A stretch of 64,000 nucleotides of DNA from Actinomadura livida (GTDB lineage: Bacteria; Actinomycetota; Actinomycetes; Streptosporangiales; Streptosporangiaceae). Below, piece by piece: positions 9,071 to 16,470 of this stretch. The stretch spans positions 181,285 to 245,284 of the forward strand of contig NZ_BMRO01000005.1 in assembly GCF_014648675.1 (NCBI RefSeq), given 5' to 3'. Position numbers and translations under genes: made by a program. Within the stretch, counting starts at the first letter, position 1; each line of letters opens with the position of its first letter. A model generated the notes under the pieces. The model was not told the DNA's origin. It did not search any database and was given only the letters and a program-made list of their open reading frames with translations.

Positions 9071-10119
9071 TGAGCGAGATCATGCGGGTCGACGGCGACC
9101 TGGAGCGGCTCTTCCGCGACGTGTTCACCGACTGGCGCGACGCGCGGGCCGAAGCGTCGCTGCGGCTCAGCGTGGACCGCGGTCTGTGGAGGACCCTGGA
9201 GGAGCTGGGGCTCACCCGGCTCACCTCCGGCGGAGAGGCAGCGGCGGGCTGGGTGGAGGCCGCGGCGCTGCTCCGCGCGTCGGCCAGGGCCGCGGCACCG
9301 GTCCCGCTGGCCGAGCACGACCTGCTCGCCGGATGGCTGCTCGACCGCGCCGGCCTGCCCGGCTCGGGCGCTCTGCGCACGAGTTGCCTGCTCGATCCGG
9401 AAGGCAACGCCGAACAGGTGCCCTGGGCGGCCTCGGCGGACGCCATCGCCGTGATCTGGGGCGAGCCGGGAGCCTGGAAGCTCGCCGACGTCCCGGCGTC
9501 ATCGGCGGCGATCGAACCGTCGCACGATCTCGCCGGTCAGCAGCGCGACACCGTGCGGGTGGCCGTGGAGTCGCTGACGGGCGCGGCGATCGGCGACGAC
9601 GTGGTGCGCGAGTACCTGCTGCGCGGTGCGCTGGCCCGCACCGTCCAGATCACGGGCGCCATGGACCGCGTCGTCGAACTGTGCCTCCGGCACGCCGCCG
9701 AGAGGCGGCAGTTCGGCCGTCCCATCACGCGTTTCCAGGCCGTCCAGCACCTCATCGCCGAAGCGGCGAGCGAGTGCGCCCTCGCCATGGCCGCGACCGA
9801 CGCCGCGGTACTCGAAGCCGCCTCGCCGCACCCGGATCTCGACGCGCTGGAGTTCGCGGTCGCCACGGCCCGTTCGGTGACCGGCCACGCGGCATCGGTC
9901 GTGGTGCGCAACGCCCACCAGGTGCACGGTGCGATCGGCACGACGTACGAGCACCAGCTCCACGAGTTCACCAAGCCCGCCCTCGCGTGGCGCTCCGAGT
10001 TCGGCTCGATGCACGAGTGGGACGCCCGGCTGACGGCGCTGATCGTCGGTTCGAGCGGCCCCGCGTGGGACTCGGTGGTACCGGCTTCCGGCACGTCCGA
10101 TTCAAGAGCGGATGATTGA
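9070..10119 (+). CDS. Acyl-CoA dehydrogenase, FadE-type, second subunit
   Basis: A 349-residue partner of the preceding dehydrogenase, translationally coupled by a one-base overlap. The N-terminal half is degenerate relative to the family and lacks the clear SEP..GSD flavin segment. The C-domain is typical: RRQFGRPITRFQAVQHLIAE (family FG.PI..FQ..QH) followed by a long helix and NAHQVHGAIGTTYEHQLHEFTKPALAW. Short second subunits of this kind form alpha2-beta2 enzymes with the first subunit in mycobacterial FadE pairs. No terminator is obvious; the gas-vesicle-type operon starts 87 bases later. Confidence 0.87.
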   Translation: MSEIMRVDGDLERLFRDVFTDWRDARAEASLRLSVDRGLWRTLEELGLTRLTSGGEAAAGWVEAAALLRASARAAAPVPLAEHDLLAGWLLDRAGLPGSGALRTSCLLDPEGNAEQVPWAASADAIAVIWGEPGAWKLADVPASSAAIEPSHDLAGQQRDTVRVAVESLTGAAIGDDVVREYLLRGALARTVQITGAMDRVVELCLRHAAERRQFGRPITRFQAVQHLIAEAASECALAMAATDAAVLEAASPHPDLDALEFAVATARSVTGHAASVVVRNAHQVHGAIGTTYEHQLHEFTKPALAWRSEFGSMHEWDARLTALIVGSSGPAWDSVVPASGTSDSRADD

Positions 10120-10206
10120 TCGGTAGATCAGTGGATATGGGTCACTACGTTCGCGTTGGCGTGGAACCTCTGCGTGCGACGAGCCAGGACACGGGACGAG
10201 GACGTG

Positions 10207-10740
10207 ATGGACCAGGACAAGCGGGCCGGAACGCGGTCATCCGGGCCGGGCGGCGATGTCGTCCGTCCCGCTTCGATCGAGCGCCGCGGCACCGGATCGA
10301 CGGTGAGCGCGCGGGACATGACCGGGCGGCCGGTCGGCGCGCGGCGTCCGATGGAGCCGCAGCGCTCGGGTGACGGCGGCCTGGCCCACGTGGTCGAGGT
10401 CCTGCTGGACAAGGGCCTGGTGATCAACGCCGACATCATGGTTTCGGTCGCGGGCGTCGAGCTGCTCGGGATCCGGCTGCGGGCGGCGCTGGCGTCGTTC
10501 GAGACCGCCGCGCGCTACGGCCTGGAGTTCCCCTCGGGGACGAACGTGGAGACGGCCGCGTGGAAGGAGACCGAGGACCCGAAGGAGACCTGCCCCGACT
10601 GCGGCAAGCGGGCTCCCATCCGGCAGCTGCTGGAGGAGTACTGCCCGTGGTGCGGCTGGCGCAGCGCCAGGGCGCTGACCGAGGCCGCGCGCAACGGCTC
10701 CTCGGCCAAGAAGAAGCCACGGGACGGCGATGCCGACTAA
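10207..10740 (+). CDS. gvpJ: GvpJ-type gas vesicle protein with C-terminal zinc ribbon
   Basis: The ATG at 10207, with a GAGGA site a few bases upstream, gives 177 residues; a TTG at 10156 in the same frame is less likely. Residues 59-109 are a GvpA/GvpJ-family domain (VLLDKGLVINADIMVSVAGV, then ELLGIRLRAALASFETAARY). This is the minor-shell or nucleation class rather than the main shell GvpA. Residues 1-57 are a basic, low-complexity extension. Residues 129-149 form a CxxC-x13-CxxC zinc ribbon (CPDCG ... CPWCG), not part of the basic GvpJ domain. It is the first gene of a coupled four-gene operon and overlaps the next gene by 11 bases. Confidence 0.85.
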   Translation: MDQDKRAGTRSSGPGGDVVRPASIERRGTGSTVSARDMTGRPVGARRPMEPQRSGDGGLAHVVEVLLDKGLVINADIMVSVAGVELLGIRLRAALASFETAARYGLEFPSGTNVETAAWKETEDPKETCPDCGKRAPIRQLLEEYCPWCGWRSARALTEAARNGSSAKKKPRDGDAD

Positions 10741-11701
10741 ATCCCCGATGTCCGCGGCGTCCCGGATGCCCGCGCCGCTGCGCCCGACGCGCGACCCGCA
10801 GGTCACCCTGGACGACCTGCTGGAGGTCGTGCTGAACAAGGGCGCGGTGCTCCACCTGGACCTCATCATCGCGGTCGCCGACATCCCGCTCATCGGGGTC
10901 AACCTGCGGGCGGCGATCGCCGGGATGGAGACCATGCTGGAGTACGGGCTGCTGCAGCAGTGGGACGCCGACACGCGCGCCTGGGCCGAGCGCGCCACCG
11001 CCGCCACGCCCGAACTGGAGGAGGACGAGCGGGTGGTGCTCCGCTCGTTCGGCGGCCACTACGGCGAGAGCGGCCTGTCCGCCGTCTGGCGGCCCGGCAC
11101 CCTCTTCCTCACCGACCGGCGCATCCTCGTCTACCGGCGCGAGCCGCGCGAGGTGCTCTGGGAGGCCCGGCTGGAGGACGTCGAAGCCACCCGTCTCCAA
11201 AGCGAGCGGACGGTCGGCGGCGAGGACCGCCTGCGGGTGCGCGTGGAACTGACCGGCGGAGACGGCGCCCTGCTCTCGGCCGCGAACCCCGAGGAGTTCG
11301 ACGAGAGCCTGCGCCGCCTCGCACCGCACGTCCGGTCCCGGGAGCCCCGCCCGCCGGCCGCGGACGACGAGGGTCCCGAGTTCGAGGGCCACATGTGGTA
11401 CCACGAACCCCGCCGGGGCGGCGCGCTGTGGCGCGGGGGCCGGGCCCGGCTGGAGAACGGCCGCCTGACCTGGAAGTCGCCGACCGACGCCCGCCCGGCC
11501 GTCACCCTGGACACCGGCCGCATCCGCGACGTGCGGCTCGAACCCGGAACCACGCCCACGAACGGCCTGGACCGCCTCGTCGTGGACGCGGCGGGCGAGC
11601 ACCTCGTGCTGGCGACCGCGGAGGGCCCGCGCTGGGCGCGGCTCCTGGACCCGTCCGCCCGCACCGCCGCTGGGAAGGAGCTTCATGGCCATCACCGTTG
11701 A
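10730..11701 (+). CDS. GvpA-family (GvpS-like) domain fused to two PH/GRAM-like modules
   Basis: A 323-residue protein from the ATG at 10730. Residues 24-75 are a second GvpA-family domain (TLDDLLEVVLNKGAVLHLDL, then IPLIGVNLRAAIAGMETMLE), closest by eye to GvpS/GvpM-type accessory proteins. Residues about 99-198 look like a bacterial PH/GRAM-type beta-barrel (ERVVLRSFGG...LFLTDRRILVYRRE...EARLEDVEATRL...DESLRRL). Residues about 216-312 look like a second module of the same kind (FEGHMWYHEP...GRARLENGRLTWKS...ARLLDP). A GvpA-type amphipathic helix joined to membrane- or protein-binding barrels is unusual. It overlaps gvpK by 17 bases. Confidence 0.75.
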   Translation: MPTKSPMSAASRMPAPLRPTRDPQVTLDDLLEVVLNKGAVLHLDLIIAVADIPLIGVNLRAAIAGMETMLEYGLLQQWDADTRAWAERATAATPELEEDERVVLRSFGGHYGESGLSAVWRPGTLFLTDRRILVYRREPREVLWEARLEDVEATRLQSERTVGGEDRLRVRVELTGGDGALLSAANPEEFDESLRRLAPHVRSREPRPPAADDEGPEFEGHMWYHEPRRGGALWRGGRARLENGRLTWKSPTDARPAVTLDTGRIRDVRLEPGTTPTNGLDRLVVDAAGEHLVLATAEGPRWARLLDPSARTAAGKELHGHHR

Positions 11702-12014
11702 CGAGAACAGCCTCAAGAACGGCGTTCTCACGCTCGTGGTCACCCTGGTCGAAGTCATCCAGGAGGCGCTGGAACGGCAGGCCGTGCGCCGGATGGAGGG
11801 CGGCGACCTCAGCACCGAGGAGCTGAACCGGCTGGGCGACGCCCTGCTGGAGCTCGACGAGGCCATGGAGGAGATCAAGGCCGAGCACGGCATCACCGCG
11901 TCCGTCGCCGACCTGCACCGCGGCCTGGACGAGGTCGTCGACGAGGTCGTGGACCGGCTGGCCAACCCCGCGCGCTGGGCCGACGAGATCGAGAGCGGAG
12001 GTGAGCGGCGTTGA
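11685..12014 (+). CDS. gvpK: Gas vesicle protein GvpK
   Basis: A 109-residue GvpK family protein from the ATG at 11685, with a perfect GGAAGGAG ribosome site at 11673-11680. Diagnostic stretches are LKNGVLTLVVTLVEVIQEAL, RQAVRRMEGGDLSTEELNRLG and LLELDEAMEEIK. GvpK is an essential accessory protein of gas vesicle assembly in organisms where it has been tested. It is acidic and helical, with no membrane segment. It is coupled on both sides and ends in a TTGA overlap with the GvpF/L gene. Confidence 0.92.
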   Translation: MAITVDENSLKNGVLTLVVTLVEVIQEALERQAVRRMEGGDLSTEELNRLGDALLELDEAMEEIKAEHGITASVADLHRGLDEVVDEVVDRLANPARWADEIESGGERR

Positions 12015-12811
12015 GCGGTGAGGCGCTGTACGTGTACGCGCTGCTCGCCGACCCGGGAGACGGCGCCGAACCCCCGGGCGAGGGGCTGGACGGCGCACCG
12101 CTGCGGCTGGTCCGCGCCGCCGACTGCGGGCTGGCCGCCCTCGTCCACGAGGCCCCGGCACGTCCCTACCAGGGGCCGGACGACGACGTCCGCCGCTGGA
12201 TCCGCACCCACGACGAGGCGGTCGAGGGCATGCGCCGCGCGGCGGGCGGCGTGCTGCCCATGACCTTCAACGTGCTGGTCGCCCCCGGCGAGGACGGCGA
12301 CGCCGAAGCCCGCCTCCGCGCCTGGCTGCGCGCGAACCGCGACGACCTCCACGACCGCCTCGGCCGGCTGCGCGGCCGCGCCGAGTACCGCGTCGAGATC
12401 ACACTGGACTCCGCGGCCGTGCCGACCGACGACGGCTCCGTCCAGGAGATCGAAGAGCGGATGCGCGACGCCTCGCCCGGCCTGCGCCGCCTGCTGAGCA
12501 AGCAACTGGACGCCCAGCGCAGAGCCGCGGCCGATGTCCTCGCCGACCAACTGCACGCCGACGCCCGCCGCCAGCTGAGCACCATCGCCGAAGACCTCGC
12601 CGACCGCCGCCGCGCGACCCGCAATCCCGGAGAGACCGAAGTCCTCTCCCTAGCCCTGCTGGTACACGACGACGATGTAGAGAACTTGGGCTTCATCCTC
12701 TCCGAACTACAGGAAAGCCACCCCGCCGCCCAAGTCCGCTTCCTCGGCCCCTGGCCCCCCTACTCCTTCACCGGCGAGCAACTCGCAACCCCAGCCACCA
12801 CTAGCCCCTAG
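12011..12811 (+). CDS. GvpF/GvpL family gas vesicle accessory protein
   Basis: A 266-residue protein from a TTG start (TTGA overlap with gvpK). The family signature is clear: MSGEALYVYALLAD at the N-terminus (ferredoxin-like GvpF fold), RRWIRTHDEAVEGMRRA and GGVLPMTFNVLVAPGEDGD in the first domain, then YRVEITLD and a coiled-coil rich C-half ending in a second alpha-beta segment (EVLSLALLVHDDDVENLGFI). GvpF/L proteins bind GvpA and line the assembly machinery. It is the last gene of the cluster. No gvpA, gvpN, gvpG or gvpO is present within the window. Confidence 0.9.
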   Translation: MSGEALYVYALLADPGDGAEPPGEGLDGAPLRLVRAADCGLAALVHEAPARPYQGPDDDVRRWIRTHDEAVEGMRRAAGGVLPMTFNVLVAPGEDGDAEARLRAWLRANRDDLHDRLGRLRGRAEYRVEITLDSAAVPTDDGSVQEIEERMRDASPGLRRLLSKQLDAQRRAAADVLADQLHADARRQLSTIAEDLADRRRATRNPGETEVLSLALLVHDDDVENLGFILSELQESHPAAQVRFLGPWPPYSFTGEQLATPATTSP

Positions 12812-12992
12812 AAACCGCCAGAGGGCGAAGTTTCTCCAGGTCAGGGGGTCGTTAAGGATCTTGGCGGTTTGTGGCCAGCAACGTGACCGTCGATAATGCC
12901 ACCGTGGGCCGTCGCTGTACGTCATCGTTCTGTCACGCAGCCGCTATCGGCTGCGGCCAGGCAGGGTACGTACACTCGAAGGCGACAGACAG

Positions 12993-13229
12993 TTGGCCAA
13001 CTGGAAGAAGCACCCAAAAAAGGAGGGGGAGGAGGCGCTACAGCGGATCGCGGCCATGGGCTGGTGCGTGGAGAATCCGCCCACGTACTACACGGTCAAG
13101 TGTCCTTGCGGCCTGCACCAGCGCCAGATCCACCTCACTCCGTCCAACCCGCACTACTTCCGACAAGCCGTGAGCTGGTGCAAGAGGATCTGCTCACCAG
13201 CGGGGCCCGAGGAGAAGGAAGAGCCATGA
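12993..13229 (+). CDS. Small basic cysteine-containing protein, HicA-like
   Basis: A 78-residue protein from a TTG at 12993. The N-terminus WKKHPKKEGEEALQRIAAMGW, then TYYTVKCPCGLHQRQIHLTPSNPHYFRQAV, resembles the HicA/YcfA-like small dsRNA-binding fold (basic start, GW turn, short strands, a final helix). The usual catalytic His is not certain: candidate His residues sit in CGLHQRQIH. It overlaps the next gene by four bases (ATGA), the typical arrangement for a toxin-antitoxin or other obligate pair. The family assignment is a fold-level guess. Upstream, 12812-12992 holds a 7-bp hairpin at 12937-12954 and otherwise nothing I recognise. Confidence 0.5.
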   Translation: MANWKKHPKKEGEEALQRIAAMGWCVENPPTYYTVKCPCGLHQRQIHLTPSNPHYFRQAVSWCKRICSPAGPEEKEEP

Positions 13230-13585
13230 GCGCGAAAGAGGCCTCCCAGCTTTCCCTTGAGTTCCAGCTGCACCTGGCGCCGGGAACCAGGCCAGAGGAC
13301 GTGCACGCGCATGGCGAGCGAGTGATGCAGGAACTCCTCCACCTCGAAGCCTGCAACGACGACTTCACCGACTCGGCCGTGGCCACCAACGCCGCAACGA
13401 ACACCATCACCGTCGAACTGCTGATCCTCAACACGGCCGACCCCACTACCGCACTGCATCGTGCCCTGGGCCTCGTCCGCACAGCCGCGCATGCCGCCGG
13501 CGCCGCCACGCCGCACTGGGCGACCGTGAGCGATATGCCAGTTCAAGTCCAGTTCGAGAAGGCTCGGGAGGTCGCGTCGGCCTGA
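13226..13585 (+). CDS. Hypothetical partner of the HicA-like protein
   Basis: A 119-residue protein from the ATG at 13226, preceded by GGAGAAGGAAGAG and coupled to the preceding gene by ATGA. I do not recognise the family by name. It has an alternating beta-alpha-beta pattern with two acidic, hydrophobic strand regions (LSLEFQLHLAPGTRPEDV ... TITVELLILNTADPTTALHRA), reminiscent of small ferredoxin-like proteins encoded beside HicA-like genes in actinomycetes. If the pair is a toxin-antitoxin unit this would be the antitoxin, but it lacks a visible DNA-binding domain. Convergent with the DUF397 gene. Confidence 0.55.
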   Translation: MSAKEASQLSLEFQLHLAPGTRPEDVHAHGERVMQELLHLEACNDDFTDSAVATNAATNTITVELLILNTADPTTALHRALGLVRTAAHAAGAATPHWATVSDMPVQVQFEKAREVASA

Positions 13586-13679
13586 CCCGGACGCGGCGAA
13601 CAGGCTCGCCAAACGGGGACGGAACGACTCGCCGCCGCTCGGTGGGCCGTGGGCCGGCGGGGTGCTCAGTGCCGGTCGG

Positions 13680-13871
13680 TCAGCGCGCGGCGGCCGCGGA
13701 CCGGACGGCCACCCGCAGCGCCGCGCGGTTCAGCAGGAGGACGGGACCGTCCGGGTCCTTGCTGTCCCGCACCGCCACCACCGCGCCGGCCGCGTCCGCC
13801 AGTTCGACGCACTCACCGCCGTTGGGGCCGCTGTGTGTGCTTCTGCGCCACTTGGCTTGTGTCAGGTCCAT
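13680..13871 (-). CDS. DUF397 (BldB-like) small protein, copy 1
   Basis: A 63-residue DUF397 protein. The family pattern is complete: WRRSTHSGPNGGECVELAD, then VAVRDSKDPDGPVLLLNRAAL. DUF397 proteins such as Streptomyces BldB are small beta-rich proteins encoded beside WhiJ-like HTH regulators and thought to antagonise them. Its start overlaps the end of the HTH gene by 10 bases, so the two are co-translated. A close paralogue lies at 51345-51536. Confidence 0.93.
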   Translation of the reverse strand: MDLTQAKWRRSTHSGPNGGECVELADAAGAVVAVRDSKDPDGPVLLLNRAALRVAVRSAAAAR

Positions 13872-14671
13872 CTCTGTTCGATGACCTTTCGAATCAGTTC
13901 GCGCGACATCTCCTGTGAGAGCGCTCGGGAACGGAGCTCGAACAGGGTCCGCGCCAGGCTGGACAGGTCGGCCGGGTTGTCCGTGGTGATGCCTCGGATC
14001 GCTGTCTCGATGTACGCGATCTCGCTTCGATCCTCCATCGTCGCGACCACAAAGGCGCCGAGGACGCCTTCGTGCTCACCTCTGGACAACACTACTTGAA
14101 CCGTGACGTTGGGCAACAAACTCAGTTCCAGGAGGTGTTCGAGTTGTTCGCGCATCGTCTCGGGCGTCCCCACAGGGTTGTGGAGCACGTGTTCGTCGAG
14201 CAGCAGCGCGACAATCGGCGGGTTGGAGTCCTTGTCCGTGGAGAGGATGGCTTGGCGGCTGATGCGAGCGTCTGCGGCCTCCTGGTTGCCGCGTAGCAGC
14301 GCCAATGCATAGGCCGGGGTCTGAGCCAGCCCGGGAATCACGGAATGCTGCCAGCAGACGAGCATGGCCGCGTCGGCCTCTATCTGCGGCCAGTCGAACC
14401 AGATCGGGACTGGGTGTCCGTCCTTGTTCAGGTCCTCCCAGAGGCTGATGAGGGAGCCGCCCGCTTCCAGGTAGTCGTCCACTGCGATCACGAAGGACCG
14501 GGTGGCGCGCTTCTTGCCGTTCTCGATGCGGCTGACCTGGGGGCCGCTCACCTTCGTCAGGTGAGCGATGGTCTCCTGCTTGATGTCCTTGGCCTCCCTC
14601 AACCGGCGCATCTGACGGCCGAAGGCTACGAGGGCGGGCGATTCTCGGGGGCGCTGCCGTCGCGGGGGCAT
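13862..14671 (-). CDS. XRE-family HTH regulator with DUF5753 domain (WhiJ-like), copy 1
   Basis: A 269-residue protein from the ATG at 14671 (MPPRRQRPRESP), which has a GAGAGGTAGG ribosome site; the frame stays open upstream but the extension is not conserved in copy 2. Residues about 12-70 are an XRE helix-turn-helix (FGRQMRRLREAKDIKQETIA, HLTKVSGPQVSRIENGKKRA). The rest is the DUF5753 ligand-sensor-like domain (WQHSVIPGLAQTPAYALALL...LLDEHVLHNPVG...MREQLEHLLELS). In Streptomyces such proteins act with BldB-like and AbaA-like partners on development and antibiotic production. Divergent from the ATPase gene; the shared region contains an inverted repeat. Confidence 0.92.
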   Translation of the reverse strand: MPPRRQRPRESPALVAFGRQMRRLREAKDIKQETIAHLTKVSGPQVSRIENGKKRATRSFVIAVDDYLEAGGSLISLWEDLNKDGHPVPIWFDWPQIEADAAMLVCWQHSVIPGLAQTPAYALALLRGNQEAADARISRQAILSTDKDSNPPIVALLLDEHVLHNPVGTPETMREQLEHLLELSLLPNVTVQVVLSRGEHEGVLGAFVVATMEDRSEIAYIETAIRGITTDNPADLSSLARTLFELRSRALSQEMSRELIRKVIEQRWT

Positions 14672-14767
14672 GGTTCCTACCTCTCGGCGGAATCTGTCGT
14701 GGTCGGGGGATGATCTACCGCTCACTGCCACCTCTCAGCGGTAGGCAAATCCTAGCCAGAAAAGTGG

Positions 14768-14799
14768 CTCACTGTGTGTTGTTCGCCACACAGAGTGAG
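14768..14799. promoter_or_regulatory. Inverted repeat upstream of ATPase gene, conserved in copy 2
   Basis: Imperfect palindrome, left arm CTCACTGTGTG (14768-14778) and right arm CACACAGAGTGAG (14787-14799), ending in the ribosome site of the ATPase gene. The same element with the same spacing occurs at 52424-52455 before the paralogous ATPase gene. It is a likely operator for the WhiJ-like regulators (inference from conservation and position). Confidence 0.6.
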
Positions 14800-14807
14800 G
14801 AGAGGTC

Positions 14808-15200
14808 ATGAGTCAGGCTACGGAGAACGAGATGGTGGTGAAGCATGACTTCACGGTCGTCGCGGAGGTGCGGCGGTTCGTGCGGCTGGTCACCGGCCAG
14901 TGGGACATGGACGACTTCGTCCCGTGCCTGGTGGCGAGCGAGCTGGTCACCAACGCCCTGCGCTACGCGTCCGCGTCGGACGACGACGTGACCTTGCGGC
15001 TGGGGAAGACCGAGGACGGCGCGCTGTGGATGGAGGTCCAGGACGCGAGCTGCGACCTGCCGCATATGCAGGAGACGGACACGATCAGCGAGGCGGGCCG
15101 GGGCCTGTTCATCGTCGACCAGTTCTGCCGCTGTTGGGGCGTCCGCCCGCTCGCCGGCAACACCGGCAAGGTCGTCTTCGCAGTCATCAACCCCTCATGA
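14808..15200 (+). CDS. GHKL-type ATP-binding protein (AbaA/RsbW-like), copy 1
   Basis: A 130-residue stand-alone HATPase_c domain. The N-box is LVASELVTNALRYA, the G1 box region MEVQDASCDLP and the G2 box GRGLFIVDQF; the end of the fold (GKVVFAVINPS) is complete. Such single-domain ATPases act as anti-sigma kinases or as partners of WhiJ/DUF397 modules. It starts with GTGAGGAGAGG just before the ATG at 14808. It is nearly collinear with the protein at 52464-52862, including the first residues (ATENEMVVK). Confidence 0.9.
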   Translation: MSQATENEMVVKHDFTVVAEVRRFVRLVTGQWDMDDFVPCLVASELVTNALRYASASDDDVTLRLGKTEDGALWMEVQDASCDLPHMQETDTISEAGRGLFIVDQFCRCWGVRPLAGNTGKVVFAVINPS

Positions 15201-15671
15201 AGACCAGCGGAGAGACCTTGCTGGGGACGATCCTCAACAAGGCCGACCACACAGATTTCCGGCCGCCTCCGCCACTTCAACCGCACGGTAGGCGTCCCCC
15301 CCGGACACCTGCCGCCGCACCTTCCGCCTCCGAACCCACCCCTCTGCTGCCACCACCCGCGCGACCGCGATACGCGACAGCCAGGGCCATCGCGCCGCCT
15401 GTCGCCCGACTGGCCGTTACCGACCGTTGTCGACCACTGTGCGCAGGGCGGTGAAGGCTTCGGTGTACATCTCCGCGTCCAGGCGCCCCTGGTTGAAGCC
15501 GACGACGAAGCGGATTGATACAAAGTCTCCCAATAGTCCGGCCGCAGGGCCGGGTGCCCGGTCGCGTGGCATCGGGCTTAGGAGAAGGGGCGTCCGCGTT
15601 GCGTGATCGGCGATATGTCAGGCCGGGGGGCGTTCCTCTAATCAGCCGGGTGTCCGTGCCGGGAGGGCGGC
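15201..15671. other. 471-base intergenic region with a short orphan coding-like stretch
   Basis: No full gene is supported here. On the minus strand 15533-15417 reads as 38 codons from a TTG to a TAA (LGDFVSIRFVVGFNQGRLDA, then EMYTEAFTALRTVVDNGR), which looks like the genuine C-terminal end of a protein but has no visible family or ribosome site. The remainder is proline/arginine-coding low-complexity DNA with no obvious promoter or hairpin. Confidence 0.35.
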
Positions 15672-16442
15672 GTGGACGGTGAGCGGCTGCGGTCCCTCTT
15701 CGACCTGTCGGGTCGGGTGGCGGTCGTCACCGGAGGCACGCGGGGCATCGGACGCGCGATCGCCGAGGGCTTCGTGGCCGCCGGTGCGAGCGTCGTGGTC
15801 GCCAGCCGCAAGCCCGAGGCGTGCGCCGAGACCGAGGCGCACCTGAAGGCGATGGGCGGGGCGGCGCTCGGCGTCCCCACTCACTTGGGCGACCTGGACG
15901 CGCTGGACGCCCTCGTCACCCGCACCGCCGACACCTTCGGCCGGCTCGACATCCTGGTCAACAACGCCGCCAATCCGCTGGCGCTGCCGCTCGGCTCGCT
16001 TACCCCGGAGGCGTTCGCCAAGTCCCAGGAGGTGAACGTCCGCGGACCGGTGTTCCTGGTGCAGCGGGCGCTCGACCACCTGACGGAGAGTCCGTGCGCC
16101 TCGGTCGTCAACGTCGTCTCCGCCGGGGCGTTCATGTTCTCCCCGTACGTGTCGATGTACGCCGCGGCCAAGGCGTCGATGGTGGCCTACACCCGTTCCA
16201 TGGCCGCCGAGTTCGCCCCCCGCGGCATCCGGGTGAACGCCCTGGCCCCGGGCACGGTCGACACCGACATGGTCCGCAACAACCCGCCCGAATTCCAAGA
16301 GGCCATGGAGCAGGCCGCCCTGCAGAAGCGCATGGCCGACCCAGACGAGATGGTCGGCCCGGCGCTGTTCCTGGCCTCCGACGCGGCGAGCTTCGTCACC
16401 GGCCAGGTCCTGCACGCCGACGGCGGCCTGGTGGCGCGTTGA
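15672..16442 (+). CDS. Short-chain dehydrogenase/reductase (SDR)
   Basis: A 256-residue classical SDR, an NAD(P)-dependent oxidoreductase. The start is GTG at 15672 with GGAGGG upstream. Motifs: TGGTRGIG cofactor loop near residues 20-27, NNAA near 97, a Ser in VVSAGAFMFSP, catalytic YAAAK, and the PGTVDTDM exit loop. The C-terminus ADGGLVAR is typical of 3-oxoacyl-ACP/acyl-CoA reductase-like SDRs. It is followed 28 bases later by an enoyl-CoA hydratase, so an acyl-CoA pathway is plausible; the substrate is not readable. Confidence 0.92.
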   Translation: MDGERLRSLFDLSGRVAVVTGGTRGIGRAIAEGFVAAGASVVVASRKPEACAETEAHLKAMGGAALGVPTHLGDLDALDALVTRTADTFGRLDILVNNAANPLALPLGSLTPEAFAKSQEVNVRGPVFLVQRALDHLTESPCASVVNVVSAGAFMFSPYVSMYAAAKASMVAYTRSMAAEFAPRGIRVNALAPGTVDTDMVRNNPPEFQEAMEQAALQKRMADPDEMVGPALFLASDAASFVTGQVLHADGGLVAR

Positions 16443-16470
16443 GACGATCCCCACGAGATAGGGAAAACCC

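Noticed and set aside
10436..12556. 706-codon open frame on the minus strand
   Set aside because: Shadow of the gvp operon; no domain, whereas the four forward genes have ribosome sites and family signatures.
12812..12870. 9-bp inverted repeat (AAACCGCCA / TGGCGGTTT) after the GvpF/L gene
   Set aside because: The arms are 41 bases apart, too far for a convincing terminator.
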